Part shown: positions 1 through 7,017 of the stretch, one piece after another | How positions within the stretch are numbered: the stretch's first letter is position 1 | How the letters are laid out: each line of letters starts with the position of its first letter | Source: Paraglaciecola arctica | GTDB lineage: Bacteria; Pseudomonadota; Gammaproteobacteria; Enterobacterales; Alteromonadaceae | Length of the DNA stretch: 8,908 bases | Reading direction: 5' to 3' | Assembly: GCA_003232445.1 (NCBI GenBank) | Contig: QIJM01000431.1 | Span: 1-8,908 of the forward strand | The notes under the pieces: model-generated | Databases searched by the model: none | Told to the model about the DNA's origin: nothing | The model's input: the letters and a program-made list of their open reading frames with translations, nothing else | Program-made: the position numbers and the translations under genes

Positions 1-1
1 A

Positions 2-97
2 GGCGCTACTCAAAGTGTACAAGTATCTGCTCCCGCTACTCTAGGCATGTTGGCTATTGCTGTTTTAGCTTTTGCTGGATTTCGCCGTAAAGCGTAA
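2..97 (+). CDS. 3' end of a gene for an exported protein with a PEP-CTERM-like sorting tail (partial)
   Basis: The second reading frame is open from the window edge to a TAA at 95-97 and gives 31 residues. They follow the PEP-CTERM pattern: a short V-S-A-P-A-T-L motif (the variant of Val-Pro-Glu-Pro), a hydrophobic helix of about 15 residues (GMLAIAVLAFAGF), and a basic end, R-R-K-A. In this family the tail holds an exported protein in the inner membrane until an exosortase cleaves it and passes the protein on to the cell surface or extracellular matrix. The main domain lies outside the window, so the protein's own function cannot be read. The gene ends 13 bases before a strong terminator hairpin, which supports a real gene end here. 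An ordinary C-terminal membrane anchor is the main alternative, but the A-P motif directly before the helix and the twin arginines after it favour PEP-CTERM. Confidence 0.72.
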   Translation, partial: GATQSVQVSAPATLGMLAIAVLAFAGFRRKA

Positions 98-110
98 TTC
101 CAAGACCATT

Positions 111-146
111 AAAAAAGGCGGTTGATTTACATCAACCGCCTTTTTT
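111..146. terminator. bidirectional intrinsic terminator between two convergent genes
   Basis: Bases 111-126 and 131-146 are perfect reverse complements (16 bp) around a 4-base loop, TTAC. The GC-rich core GGCGG/CCGCC is flanked by six A on the left and six T on the right, so the RNA ends in a U run whichever strand is transcribed. It lies 13 bases after the stop of the plus-strand PEP-CTERM gene and about 50 bases after the stop of the minus-strand acyl-CoA dehydrogenase, so it probably serves both. Confidence 0.9.
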
Positions 147-196
147 GTTTTTAGTGGCTCATTGTTAGGATGGATTGATATAAAACTTAATTGTTA

Positions 197-1957
197 TTAT
201 TGATAATCAAATTCCATATCTGTCACTACCATTAAATCATCAGCACCACTAAACAGGTTGGCTTTAAAAGCATCTTTTCTTGGCAGCAATCTTTTTAAGT
301 AAAATTCACAGGTGTTTTTCTTTCCTGATTTAATACTAGCGTTATCTGAATGTTCTGCGGTATCCGCCATACTTAACCAAATCACACCTAATAAACAGTA
401 AGCACTATAGTGCATAAAGTCGTATGCGGTTCCTGCTAAGTCAACGGCATTTTGTTGTTTTAGTTCAGTTGCAGCGTTAAACCATTCGGTTAACAATTCA
501 GAGGCCTGTTCTTTCATGCCCATATCAGTCATTTGTTCGATTTTGCTGTTAAACAAAGCAAATGTATCTTCCAGCATATTGCCTTTGTCGCGGGCAAGTT
601 TTCTCGATATTAAATCGAGAGCCTGAATGCCATTGGTTCCTTCATACAGTTGGGTAATTCTGGCGTCGCGGACGAGTTGCTCCATTCCCCATTCGCGAAT
701 ATAGCCATGACCACCATAGACTTGTATACCAATGTTACTCATCTCAGTCGCCATATCTGTCATAAAGCCTTTAACAATAGGCGTTAAAAAGGAAATAACA
801 TTTTTTGCTTTATGCTTTGCTTGATCATTACCAAATCGTTCTATATCCATTTGCTGAGCATAGAGCAGTGCCAAAGCACGACAGCCTTCGGCTATGGCTT
901 TTTGGGTAAGTAACATTCTGCGAACGTCAGGTTGATGGATAATAGGATCGGCTTTTTTATTTTGTTCCTGTACGCCCTGAGGTGCACGGGATTGCAACCG
1001 TTCCCGAGCGTAGGCCAAAGAACCTTGATAGGACGCTTCTACAATGCCGAGGCCTTGCATGCCTACTTGAAATCGTGCGTCATTCATCATGGTAAACATA
1101 CAGGCAAGGCCGTTATTTGCCTCACCTACTAAAAACCCTTGCGCAGCATCAAAATTCATCACACAAGTGGGGTTAGCTTTAAGCCCCATCTTTTTCTCTA
1201 TACTGCCCACAGTTACCAAGTTTCTTTGGCCTATGCCACCGTCATTAAGAGGAGAAAATTTTGGTGCTAAAAATAAACTGATGCCTTTCACACCCGGAGG
1301 TGCATCTGGGAGTCTAGCAAGAACCAAATGGATGATATTGTCGGTCCAATCGTGATCACCAGAAGATATAAATATTTTGCTACCGGTAATACTAAAACTA
1401 CCGTCTTCATTTGGTATCGCCTTAGTACTCAATAAGCTTAAGTCCGACCCGGCTTGAGGCTCTGTTAAACACATGGTGCCAGTCCATTCACCGGAGATGA
1501 GTTTGGCTAGATAGGTTGTCTTAAGGTCATCGTTTGCATGTTTAGTGATGGCTAATATGGCACTTTCGTTAAGCATCCCCGTTAAGCGCCAACTTAAGTT
1601 GGCTGAATCCAACATTTCATGTACTGGCACTGCTACAGTATTTGGCAGATTTTGCCCTTCATAGTCAGCGCTTCCTAACATAGCATTCCATCCGTTCGCT
1701 ACGTATTCCTTATAAGCTTCTGCAAACCCATCAGGGGTAGTGACGTTTCCATCAATTAGTTTGGCACCTTGCTCGTCACCTTCTCGATTTAGCGGGGCGA
1801 TGATCTGTTCAGCAAATTTTGCTCCTTGGAGTAAAATTTCATTGACCAACTCTTGATCAAAATCTTCTAATCCCAATTTTTGATAATGTTCCGACAGGTT
1901 TAACCAGTCATGTAATACAAATTGCATGTCTTTAACTGGGGCTGTGTATTGAGGCAT
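197..1957 (-). CDS. FAD-dependent acyl-CoA dehydrogenase, large (DmdC/FadE1-like) type
   Basis: This 586-residue flavoprotein is predicted to oxidise an acyl-CoA to the 2-enoyl-CoA, passing electrons via FAD to electron-transfer flavoprotein, as in beta-oxidation. The order is: a short N-terminal extension typical of the ~600-residue bacterial type (about 1-35); the alpha-helical N-domain (about 36-155); the beta domain with the TEPQAGSD flavin/substrate motif at 165-172; and the C-terminal helical domain (about 285-450) with GGHGY at 415-419 and YEGTNGIQ at 438-445. Glu439 matches the catalytic base of medium-chain acyl-CoA dehydrogenase. An extra C-terminal helical region follows (about 465-586). 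The length fits DmdC (3-methylmercaptopropionyl-CoA dehydrogenase) and Pseudomonas FadE1/FadE2, not E. coli FadE (814 residues). The acyl chain cannot be decided from sequence alone. The ATG at 1955-1957 agrees with the usual family start (MPxYxAP); a weak TAGAGA ribosome site lies eight bases upstream. It appears to be a single-gene unit, with its own -10 box upstream and a terminator downstream. Confidence 0.93.
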   Translation of the reverse strand: MPQYTAPVKDMQFVLHDWLNLSEHYQKLGLEDFDQELVNEILLQGAKFAEQIIAPLNREGDEQGAKLIDGNVTTPDGFAEAYKEYVANGWNAMLGSADYEGQNLPNTVAVPVHEMLDSANLSWRLTGMLNESAILAITKHANDDLKTTYLAKLISGEWTGTMCLTEPQAGSDLSLLSTKAIPNEDGSFSITGSKIFISSGDHDWTDNIIHLVLARLPDAPPGVKGISLFLAPKFSPLNDGGIGQRNLVTVGSIEKKMGLKANPTCVMNFDAAQGFLVGEANNGLACMFTMMNDARFQVGMQGLGIVEASYQGSLAYARERLQSRAPQGVQEQNKKADPIIHQPDVRRMLLTQKAIAEGCRALALLYAQQMDIERFGNDQAKHKAKNVISFLTPIVKGFMTDMATEMSNIGIQVYGGHGYIREWGMEQLVRDARITQLYEGTNGIQALDLISRKLARDKGNMLEDTFALFNSKIEQMTDMGMKEQASELLTEWFNAATELKQQNAVDLAGTAYDFMHYSAYCLLGVIWLSMADTAEHSDNASIKSGKKNTCEFYLKRLLPRKDAFKANLFSGADDLMVVTDMEFDYQ

Positions 1958-1990
1958 AGAAATAATCTCTAAAATTCTGATATTGCAGGG

Positions 1991-1996
1991 ATTATA
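1991..1996 (-). promoter_or_regulatory. candidate -10 box for the acyl-CoA dehydrogenase gene
   Basis: On the minus strand these bases read TATAAT, an exact sigma-70 -10 hexamer, ending 33 bases before the start codon. That would leave a 5' leader of roughly 27 bases. No good -35 hexamer is found 16-18 bases further upstream (the sequence there reads like GCAACC), so the promoter would be weak or need an activator. I see no clear FadR- or PsrA-type operator here. Confidence 0.4.
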
Positions 1997-2018
1997 CTGT
2001 TATTTGGTGGTTTTGGTT

Positions 2019-2093
2019 GCTAAAAGTCGCGTAATGACGATTAAAAGTGTTGATATGGCACGAGTGATTTTATGAATGTTCGCTGCTTTTAGC
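2019..2093. repeat. imperfect inverted repeat in the gap upstream of the acyl-CoA dehydrogenase
   Basis: The arms 2019-2031 (GCTAAAAGTCGCG) and 2081-2093 (CGCTGCTTTTAGC) are reverse complements at 11 of 13 positions, with a 49-base spacer. Neither arm is followed by a T run on either strand, so this is not a standard terminator. It fills most of the 153-base gap between the NUDIX-like gene and the acyl-CoA dehydrogenase. It could be an intergenic repeat, part of a leader structure, or chance. Confidence 0.4.
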
Positions 2094-2110
2094 CGACGTT
2101 ATACCAAAGA

Positions 2111-2698
2111 TTACTCTAATTGATTATACGCTTCACGCAAATCAACCAAATTGATGTCGTTTATCCACTGCTGCTGTTGTGTGTCAAATGGGTCAATCAG
2201 AGAAATATTACTGGTTTTGCGTTTGGCCCACGATGGAACAGAAAATTGCTCCAGTTGACTAGAAAAGTCATCTGTTAGTTTGCATGCAAAATATTGAGTT
2301 TGGTTTGAGGCAGTAAACAGTAACTTACCGACTTCAACATTTAGCCCGGTTATTTTCCAAACCGCTCGATGCGCAGTACATTGAGCGCTAGTTGATTTGT
2401 GTTGTTTATGAGTGGGTAAATTCCAACCATCATCATCATGGTTTTTGACTGCTAATAGTTGAGCGTTTGATTTTATAAGACAGGCTGCTGCCGAGGGCTG
2501 CGTATCTGTATATAATACACTCGTTCGGCACATGGGGTCGGCAGGGATGTCTCTACTGCACCCAAATACAAAAATTGTTACGACTACTAATAATCTATTC
2601 AGCACAATGTTATGTACACTAACGGTATAAGTATGGTTTATTATCGCATTAATTTTCTGATCCTCCATGATTAATTGTAATTGCTGGTAATTTATCAT
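2111..2698 (-). CDS. probable lipoprotein with a degenerate, catalytically dead-looking NUDIX domain
   Basis: Residue numbers refer to the long 195-residue form. Residues 32-47 form a compact lipoprotein signal (one Arg, a hydrophobic stretch, then V-F-G-C with Cys47 as the lipid site), so the product is probably exported and membrane-anchored. The body from about residue 69 resembles a NUDIX domain: AACLI, LLAVKN, GWNLP, then a box-like segment with AQCTAHR and TGLNVEVGKLL (about 104-126). Aligned to GX5EX7REUXEEXGU, Arg111, Val113, Gly118 and Leu119 remain. The first Gly is His97, and all metal-binding glutamates are gone (Thr103, Ala112, Lys115, Ile116), so hydrolase activity is unlikely. 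Cysteines 57, 73, 107 and 139 could form disulfides in the periplasm. The long form starts at ATG 2696-2698, but a GTG at 2603-2605 (residue 32) would put the signal peptide at the true N-terminus; neither start has a good ribosome site. The function is unknown. The fold call is by eye and moderately sure; the reading frame itself is intact. Confidence 0.62.
   Translation of the reverse strand: MINYQQLQLIMEDQKINAIINHTYTVSVHNIVLNRLLVVVTIFVFGCSRDIPADPMCRTSVLYTDTQPSAAACLIKSNAQLLAVKNHDDDGWNLPTHKQHKSTSAQCTAHRAVWKITGLNVEVGKLLFTASNQTQYFACKLTDDFSSQLEQFSVPSWAKRKTSNISLIDPFDTQQQQWINDINLVDLREAYNQLE
2640..2648 (-). promoter_or_regulatory. candidate extended -10 promoter element for the NUDIX-like lipoprotein gene
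   Basis: On the minus strand the bases read TGCGATAAT, an extended -10 pattern (TG, one base, then a near-consensus hexamer). If the gene starts at the GTG at 2603-2605, the leader would be about 28 bases. This site lies inside the longer reading frame and therefore only makes sense with the shorter start. The -35 region is poor, as is common for extended -10 promoters. The call is speculative. Confidence 0.25.
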
Positions 2699-2723
2699 CT
2701 GCTTTAAAGGTCTTATCCAGTTC

Positions 2724-2729
2724 TATATT
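2724..2729 (+). promoter_or_regulatory. candidate -10 box for the RND pump operon
   Basis: TATATT lies 15 bases before the adaptor's start codon, giving a very short leader, and the nearest -35-like hexamer (TTTAAA, 2703-2708) is only 15 bases away from it. The spacing is suboptimal, so this is a weak candidate. The true promoter may lie further upstream, inside the 5' part of the divergent long reading frame. Confidence 0.2.
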
Positions 2730-2734
2730 TTAAT

Positions 2735-2738
2735 AGGT
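2735..2738 (+). promoter_or_regulatory. ribosome binding site of the adaptor gene
   Basis: AGGT followed by a six-base spacer and ATG at 2745. This is a normal Shine-Dalgarno spacing and supports the chosen start of the efflux adaptor. Confidence 0.55.
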
Positions 2739-2744
2739 CATCAA

Positions 2745-3809
2745 ATGTCTAAAGGCTTAAAATTTTCCCCGCTATTAATGGCTGTTATTTTATGCTTAGG
2801 TTTAGTGGCGTATTTGTATCTGCCAAAGGATGTGTCTCAGCAAGTTAGACAAGCTAGTGTCACTTTGGTGAAAGTGTATCGTACCACTGAACAGGAGTTT
2901 GAGGTGGTGGTTGAAGCTTTAGGCACGGGTAAAGCAAATGAGTCTGTGTTTATAACGACACAAACTTCTGATATCGTTCAGAAAATTAATTTTGACGATG
3001 GTGACAAAGTCAAAGCTGGCCAAGTATTACTGACCTTAATCGACTTAGAAGAAAAAGCGAGATTAGCGGCCTTAGACGTTGATTTACAGGAAGCAAACCG
3101 CCAATTGAAGCGAGTCGCCAACCTAGCTAAAAATAATGTCGCGTCTGAACAACTATTAGATGAGCAACAAGCCGAAGTCAATGCCCTAATAGCTGAAATG
3201 AATGTATTAAAAACTCAGATGCTTGCGCTCGAAGTGAGAGCGCCTTTTGATGGTTTATTGGGACTACGTCAAGTCAGTGTTGGGGCGTTAGTCAGGCCAG
3301 GTGATGTCATTACCACTTTAGATGATTTATCCATTCTCAAAGTCGATTTTAATATTGCCGAAGTACACTTACCCAGTGTGGCCATCGGTCAAAATATCCG
3401 TGCGACTTCCATTGCTTATCCAGATGAAACATTCGAAGGCCAGATAGTCAGTATAGGCTCTAGGGTTGACCCTGTAACTCGGGCGCTTCAAATTCGTGCC
3501 AACATCAACAACCAAGATTTTAAATTACGCCCAGGTATGCTGTTACAGATTAAGTTACAGAAAAAATTGTTGACTACCTTAGTCCTGCCAGAAGCTAGTT
3601 TAGTACCAGTAAATGACAAGCATTTTGTGTTTGTAGTTAAAGATGGAATGGTAACGGAAAGGCAAGTGAAAATAGGCCTGCGTAAACCTGGCATAGTGCA
3701 AATTGTTTCAGGTTTGGACGAAGGCGAACAGGTGGTGATTGAGGGGGCATTGAAATTAAGGGATGGATCAAAAGTCAAAGTTCTGAATGCTGATGAGATA
3801 AAAGAGTAA
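2745..3809 (+). CDS. RND efflux pump periplasmic adaptor (membrane fusion protein, HlyD/AcrA family)
   Basis: The 354-residue product is the periplasmic adaptor that joins the inner-membrane RND transporter to an outer-membrane channel. Residues 7-26 form one hydrophobic segment that would anchor the protein in the inner membrane or act as a signal. Cys17 lies in it but follows Leu, so it is not a lipobox and the protein is probably not lipidated, unlike AcrA. Then come the first lipoyl half (about 64-100, with DGDKVKAGQVLLTL), a short alpha-hairpin coiled coil (about 101-162), the second lipoyl half (VRAPFDG at 164-170, through about 192), a beta-barrel (about 197-272) and a membrane-proximal domain (about 275-345). 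The hairpin is short compared with AcrA. The stop is three bases before the transporter's ATG, and translation of the two is probably coupled. The substrate cannot be read from this gene. Confidence 0.93.
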   Translation: MSKGLKFSPLLMAVILCLGLVAYLYLPKDVSQQVRQASVTLVKVYRTTEQEFEVVVEALGTGKANESVFITTQTSDIVQKINFDDGDKVKAGQVLLTLIDLEEKARLAALDVDLQEANRQLKRVANLAKNNVASEQLLDEQQAEVNALIAEMNVLKTQMLALEVRAPFDGLLGLRQVSVGALVRPGDVITTLDDLSILKVDFNIAEVHLPSVAIGQNIRATSIAYPDETFEGQIVSIGSRVDPVTRALQIRANINNQDFKLRPGMLLQIKLQKKLLTTLVLPEASLVPVNDKHFVFVVKDGMVTERQVKIGLRKPGIVQIVSGLDEGEQVVIEGALKLRDGSKVKVLNADEIKE

Positions 3810-3812
3810 TCT

Positions 3813-6800
3813 ATGTTTCTATCAGATTTAGCGGTTAAACGCCCAGTTTTTGCATCAGTTGTTAATTTGTTACTCGTGGTTTTCGGTGTCGCCTCTATCA
3901 GTTTATTATCATTGCGTGAATATCCTGATATCGACCCCCCTATAGTCTCGATCAATACTAATTATCCTGGAGCTTCGGCCTCCATTATAGAAACGCGTAT
4001 CACCCAGCTAATAGAAGAGCGTATTAGTGGCATAGAAGGCATTAAAAATATTGAATCCAGTAGTCGCAATGGCCGCTCGTCTATTAGTATTGAATTTAAT
4101 TTGTCCAGAGATATTGATGCGGCATCGAATGATGTACGAGAAAGGGTTAGCCGAGTACTGAATAACCTGCCTGATCAAGCACAACCACCTGAGGTGTCTA
4201 AGTCCAACTCAGATGAAAACGTTATCATTTGGTATAACCTACGTAGCGATAATCTATCGGTGATGGAATTAACAGATTATGCGGATAGATTTGTAGTCGA
4301 CCGTTTATCTGTTGCAGAAGGCGTTGCACGTGTGCGATTAGGCGGAGGACGCAGCTACGCCATGAAGGTGTGGTTAGATAGAAATGCCATGGCTGCCAGA
4401 GAAATTACCGTGACCGATATCGAGAATGTCATACGCTCTGAAAATGTCGAACTACCTGCCGGTGAAGTGGGATCTGTCGACCGGGATTTTGAAGTGCGAG
4501 TCGCCAGAAGTTTTCTCAGTCCGGAAGATTTTGGCAACCTAACCATTAAGGCCAGTGCTGATGGTTATTTAGTGAAATTAAAAGAAGTCGCACGAGTTGA
4601 ATTAGGCGCCGAAGATGATGAAACAGAGTTTCGTGGCGGCGGCGTAAACATGATTGGTTTAGGCATTGTTAAACAGTCAAAGGCTAATACACTAGAAGTG
4701 GCCAGAGCGGCAAAAGCAGCCATTCGCCGTATCGAACAGACTCTTCCAGATAATATTTTTATCGTTTCAAGTTATGATTCTTCGGTGTTTATTGAAGCGT
4801 CAATAAACGAAGTATATGAAACCTTGGCGATTGCTATCTTGATGGTAGTGTTAGTTATCTATGTGTTTTTAGGCAATGTACGGGCGACACTTATCCCAGC
4901 AGTCACTGTGCCTGTGTCTTTGGTTTCGGCTTTTATCGTCATGTATGCTTTGGGCTTTTCTATTAATTTATTGACCCTGTTAGCCTTGGTCTTATCGATA
5001 GGTTTAGTGGTAGACGACGCCATAGTTGTGTTGGAAAATATTTCTCGGCGTATAGAAATGGGCGAACCTCCTATTTTGGCTGCTTATCGAGGGGCAAGAG
5101 AAGTCGGTTTTGCGGTAATAGCGACGACTTTAGTATTAATCTCTGTATTTGTACCCTTGGTATTCTTGCAAGGTAATATTGGTCGATTGTTCACTGAATT
5201 TGCTTTGGCTATCGCTGCAGCGGTGGCTTTTTCTAGCATCACTGCCTTAACGTTGTCACCCATGATGTGCTCTAAACTATTGAAAAAACGCAGTCAACCC
5301 TCAGGCTTTGCGCATTGGGTGGATACTAAGTTTAAAAAGATTGAACAAGGTTATTTTAACGGTTTAGGTACAACCTTACACCAACCCTGGTTAATGAGCT
5401 TGCTGGTGATTGGTAGCATAGTGGCTTTGTTTAAATTGGTACAAATAATACCCAGTGAATTTGTGCCTAAAGAAGACAGAGGTAATTTTTTTATACTTAT
5501 GCAAAGTGCAGAGGGGGCAAGTTTTGAGAGCAATGCCGCCAACTTAAAAAAGATTGAGAGTATATTGTTGCCCTATATAGAAACCGGTGAGGCTGAACGT
5601 ATCCTTGTGCGTACTCCTGGTTTTGGTGGCACTGCCGGTATTGCCATAGTTGGCACCCCTATTGGTTCAGATAAGCAGGGCTCGACCTTTGATTTGATGG
5701 ATGAAATCAGTGGTAAATTGGTCAATATCCCCGACGTCAGAGCTTTTGCTGTTATGCGCAGTGGGATTGGTGGGCGAGGGTTAGGCCGACCGGTGCAATT
5801 TGTGTTGCAGGGTAATACCTATGAAGAGTTAGTAGAATGGCGAGATATTGTATTAGCTAAGGCGAGAGAAAACCCTAATTTGGTTCGAATAGACTCTGAT
5901 TATAAAGAAACATGGCCACAATTATTGGTCAATATCGATAAGAGCCGAGCCGCTGATTTAGGTGTCTCTATTAGTGATATAGGCCGCACCCTTGAGACTA
6001 TGTTAGGTCAAAGACGAGTATCAACCTTTCTCGATAAAGGCCAAGAATATGATGTGATTATGGAAGGCTGGGAAGAAGATTATCGTAGTCCTTCGAGCAT
6101 CGAAAATATTTATGTTCGTTCGACTCAATCTAATCAATTGATCCCCTTAGATAACTTATTGAATGTGAGTGAAAATGCCACCTCGTCGAGACTTAATCGA
6201 TACAATAGAATGCGCAGTATTACAATTAGTGCCAACCTCGCCGACGGTTATACAGTAGGTGAAGCATTAGAATATTTACGTAACATTGTGGATACTGAGC
6301 TACCTGAAGAAGTGGCTATCGATTACAAAGGAGAGTCTCAGCAGTATCAGGAGTCAGGCAGCTCTATCTTATTTATTTTTGCCTTAGCCTTAGCTATCAC
6401 TTATTTGGTTTTAGCCGCTCAATTTGAAAATTGGATCCAGCCACTGGTGATCATGTTAACCGTGCCTTTAGCCTTGGTTGGTGCGTTCATTGGCTTGTAT
6501 TTTTCCGGCATGACTTTGAATATATACAGTCAGATTGGTTTGGTCATGTTAATCGGCTTAGCGGCTAAGAATGGTATTTTAATTGTTGAGTTTGCCAATC
6601 AATTACGGGATGCGGGGGTTGAGTTTGAAGAGGCCTTACGTAAAGCCGCTACTCAAAGGTTGCGACCTATAGTCATGACCGGCTTTACTACTATCTTTAG
6701 CTCACTACCATTGGTGTTAGCCACAGGCGCAGGTGCTGAGAGCAGAACGGTAATTGGTATGGTGATATTTGCAGGTGTCACAGTTTCGGCCTTCCTCACT

Positions 6801-6926
6801 CTGTATATCGTGCCTACTGCCTATTATTTATTGGCCAGAAACACGGGCTCTCCAAATGCAAGAGCGCAAAAGATAACAAGCCTAGAAAAGACTATCGAAT
6901 ATAAAAAAGGTGACCTAGGGGTGTGA
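3813..6926 (+). CDS. RND efflux transporter, inner-membrane subunit (HAE-1/AcrB family)
   Basis: This 1037-residue proton-driven exporter has the usual family length (AcrB, 1049). TM1 is at about 11-32, followed by a large periplasmic loop (about 33-335), TM2-TM6 between 337 and 483, TM7 at about 526-545, a second large loop (about 546-850), and TM8-TM12 between 851 and 1007. The proton relay is intact: Asp401-Asp402 in GLVVDDAIVVLEN match AcrB Asp407/408, Lys919 in GLAAKNGILIVEF matches Lys940, and an Arg of RLRPIVMTG (949-957) matches Arg971. The start ATG has an AAGAG site (3802-3806) six bases upstream, inside the end of the adaptor gene. By eye, the phenylalanines that line AcrB's deep drug pocket are largely absent (for example around 136 and 601-616), so substrate range should not be assumed from AcrB. 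No TolC-type gene follows; the operon ends at a strong terminator. Family is certain, substrate unknown. Confidence 0.96.
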   Translation: MFLSDLAVKRPVFASVVNLLLVVFGVASISLLSLREYPDIDPPIVSINTNYPGASASIIETRITQLIEERISGIEGIKNIESSSRNGRSSISIEFNLSRDIDAASNDVRERVSRVLNNLPDQAQPPEVSKSNSDENVIIWYNLRSDNLSVMELTDYADRFVVDRLSVAEGVARVRLGGGRSYAMKVWLDRNAMAAREITVTDIENVIRSENVELPAGEVGSVDRDFEVRVARSFLSPEDFGNLTIKASADGYLVKLKEVARVELGAEDDETEFRGGGVNMIGLGIVKQSKANTLEVARAAKAAIRRIEQTLPDNIFIVSSYDSSVFIEASINEVYETLAIAILMVVLVIYVFLGNVRATLIPAVTVPVSLVSAFIVMYALGFSINLLTLLALVLSIGLVVDDAIVVLENISRRIEMGEPPILAAYRGAREVGFAVIATTLVLISVFVPLVFLQGNIGRLFTEFALAIAAAVAFSSITALTLSPMMCSKLLKKRSQPSGFAHWVDTKFKKIEQGYFNGLGTTLHQPWLMSLLVIGSIVALFKLVQIIPSEFVPKEDRGNFFILMQSAEGASFESNAANLKKIESILLPYIETGEAERILVRTPGFGGTAGIAIVGTPIGSDKQGSTFDLMDEISGKLVNIPDVRAFAVMRSGIGGRGLGRPVQFVLQGNTYEELVEWRDIVLAKARENPNLVRIDSDYKETWPQLLVNIDKSRAADLGVSISDIGRTLETMLGQRRVSTFLDKGQEYDVIMEGWEEDYRSPSSIENIYVRSTQSNQLIPLDNLLNVSENATSSRLNRYNRMRSITISANLADGYTVGEALEYLRNIVDTELPEEVAIDYKGESQQYQESGSSILFIFALALAITYLVLAAQFENWIQPLVIMLTVPLALVGAFIGLYFSGMTLNIYSQIGLVMLIGLAAKNGILIVEFANQLRDAGVEFEEALRKAATQRLRPIVMTGFTTIFSSLPLVLATGAGAESRTVIGMVIFAGVTVSAFLTLYIVPTAYYLLARNTGSPNARAQKITSLEKTIEYKKGDLGV

Positions 6927-7017
6927 TATAGATTATTAGAGAGCGACTGCCGATCCCACGGGAGTTGGTACAGCCCCTTTGTATTGCTGATAATGTATTG
7001 AGCGTGAATAAGTGACA

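Noticed and set aside
2791..2797. Cys17 of the efflux adaptor as a lipidation site.
   Set aside because: The residue before it is Leu and it sits in the middle of the hydrophobic segment, which does not match a lipobox.
3488..3955. A 155-residue open frame on the minus strand across the adaptor/transporter junction.
   Set aside because: It is antisense to two clear family members, has a low-complexity Ser/Thr/Lys-rich composition and no ribosome site or recognisable motif.
6945..7016. A tRNA-like remnant: GAGTTGGTACAGCCCC at about 6962-6977 resembles a tRNA D-arm.
   Set aside because: No acceptor stem, anticodon arm or T-loop (GGTTCGA-like) can be placed around it, so it is most likely chance.
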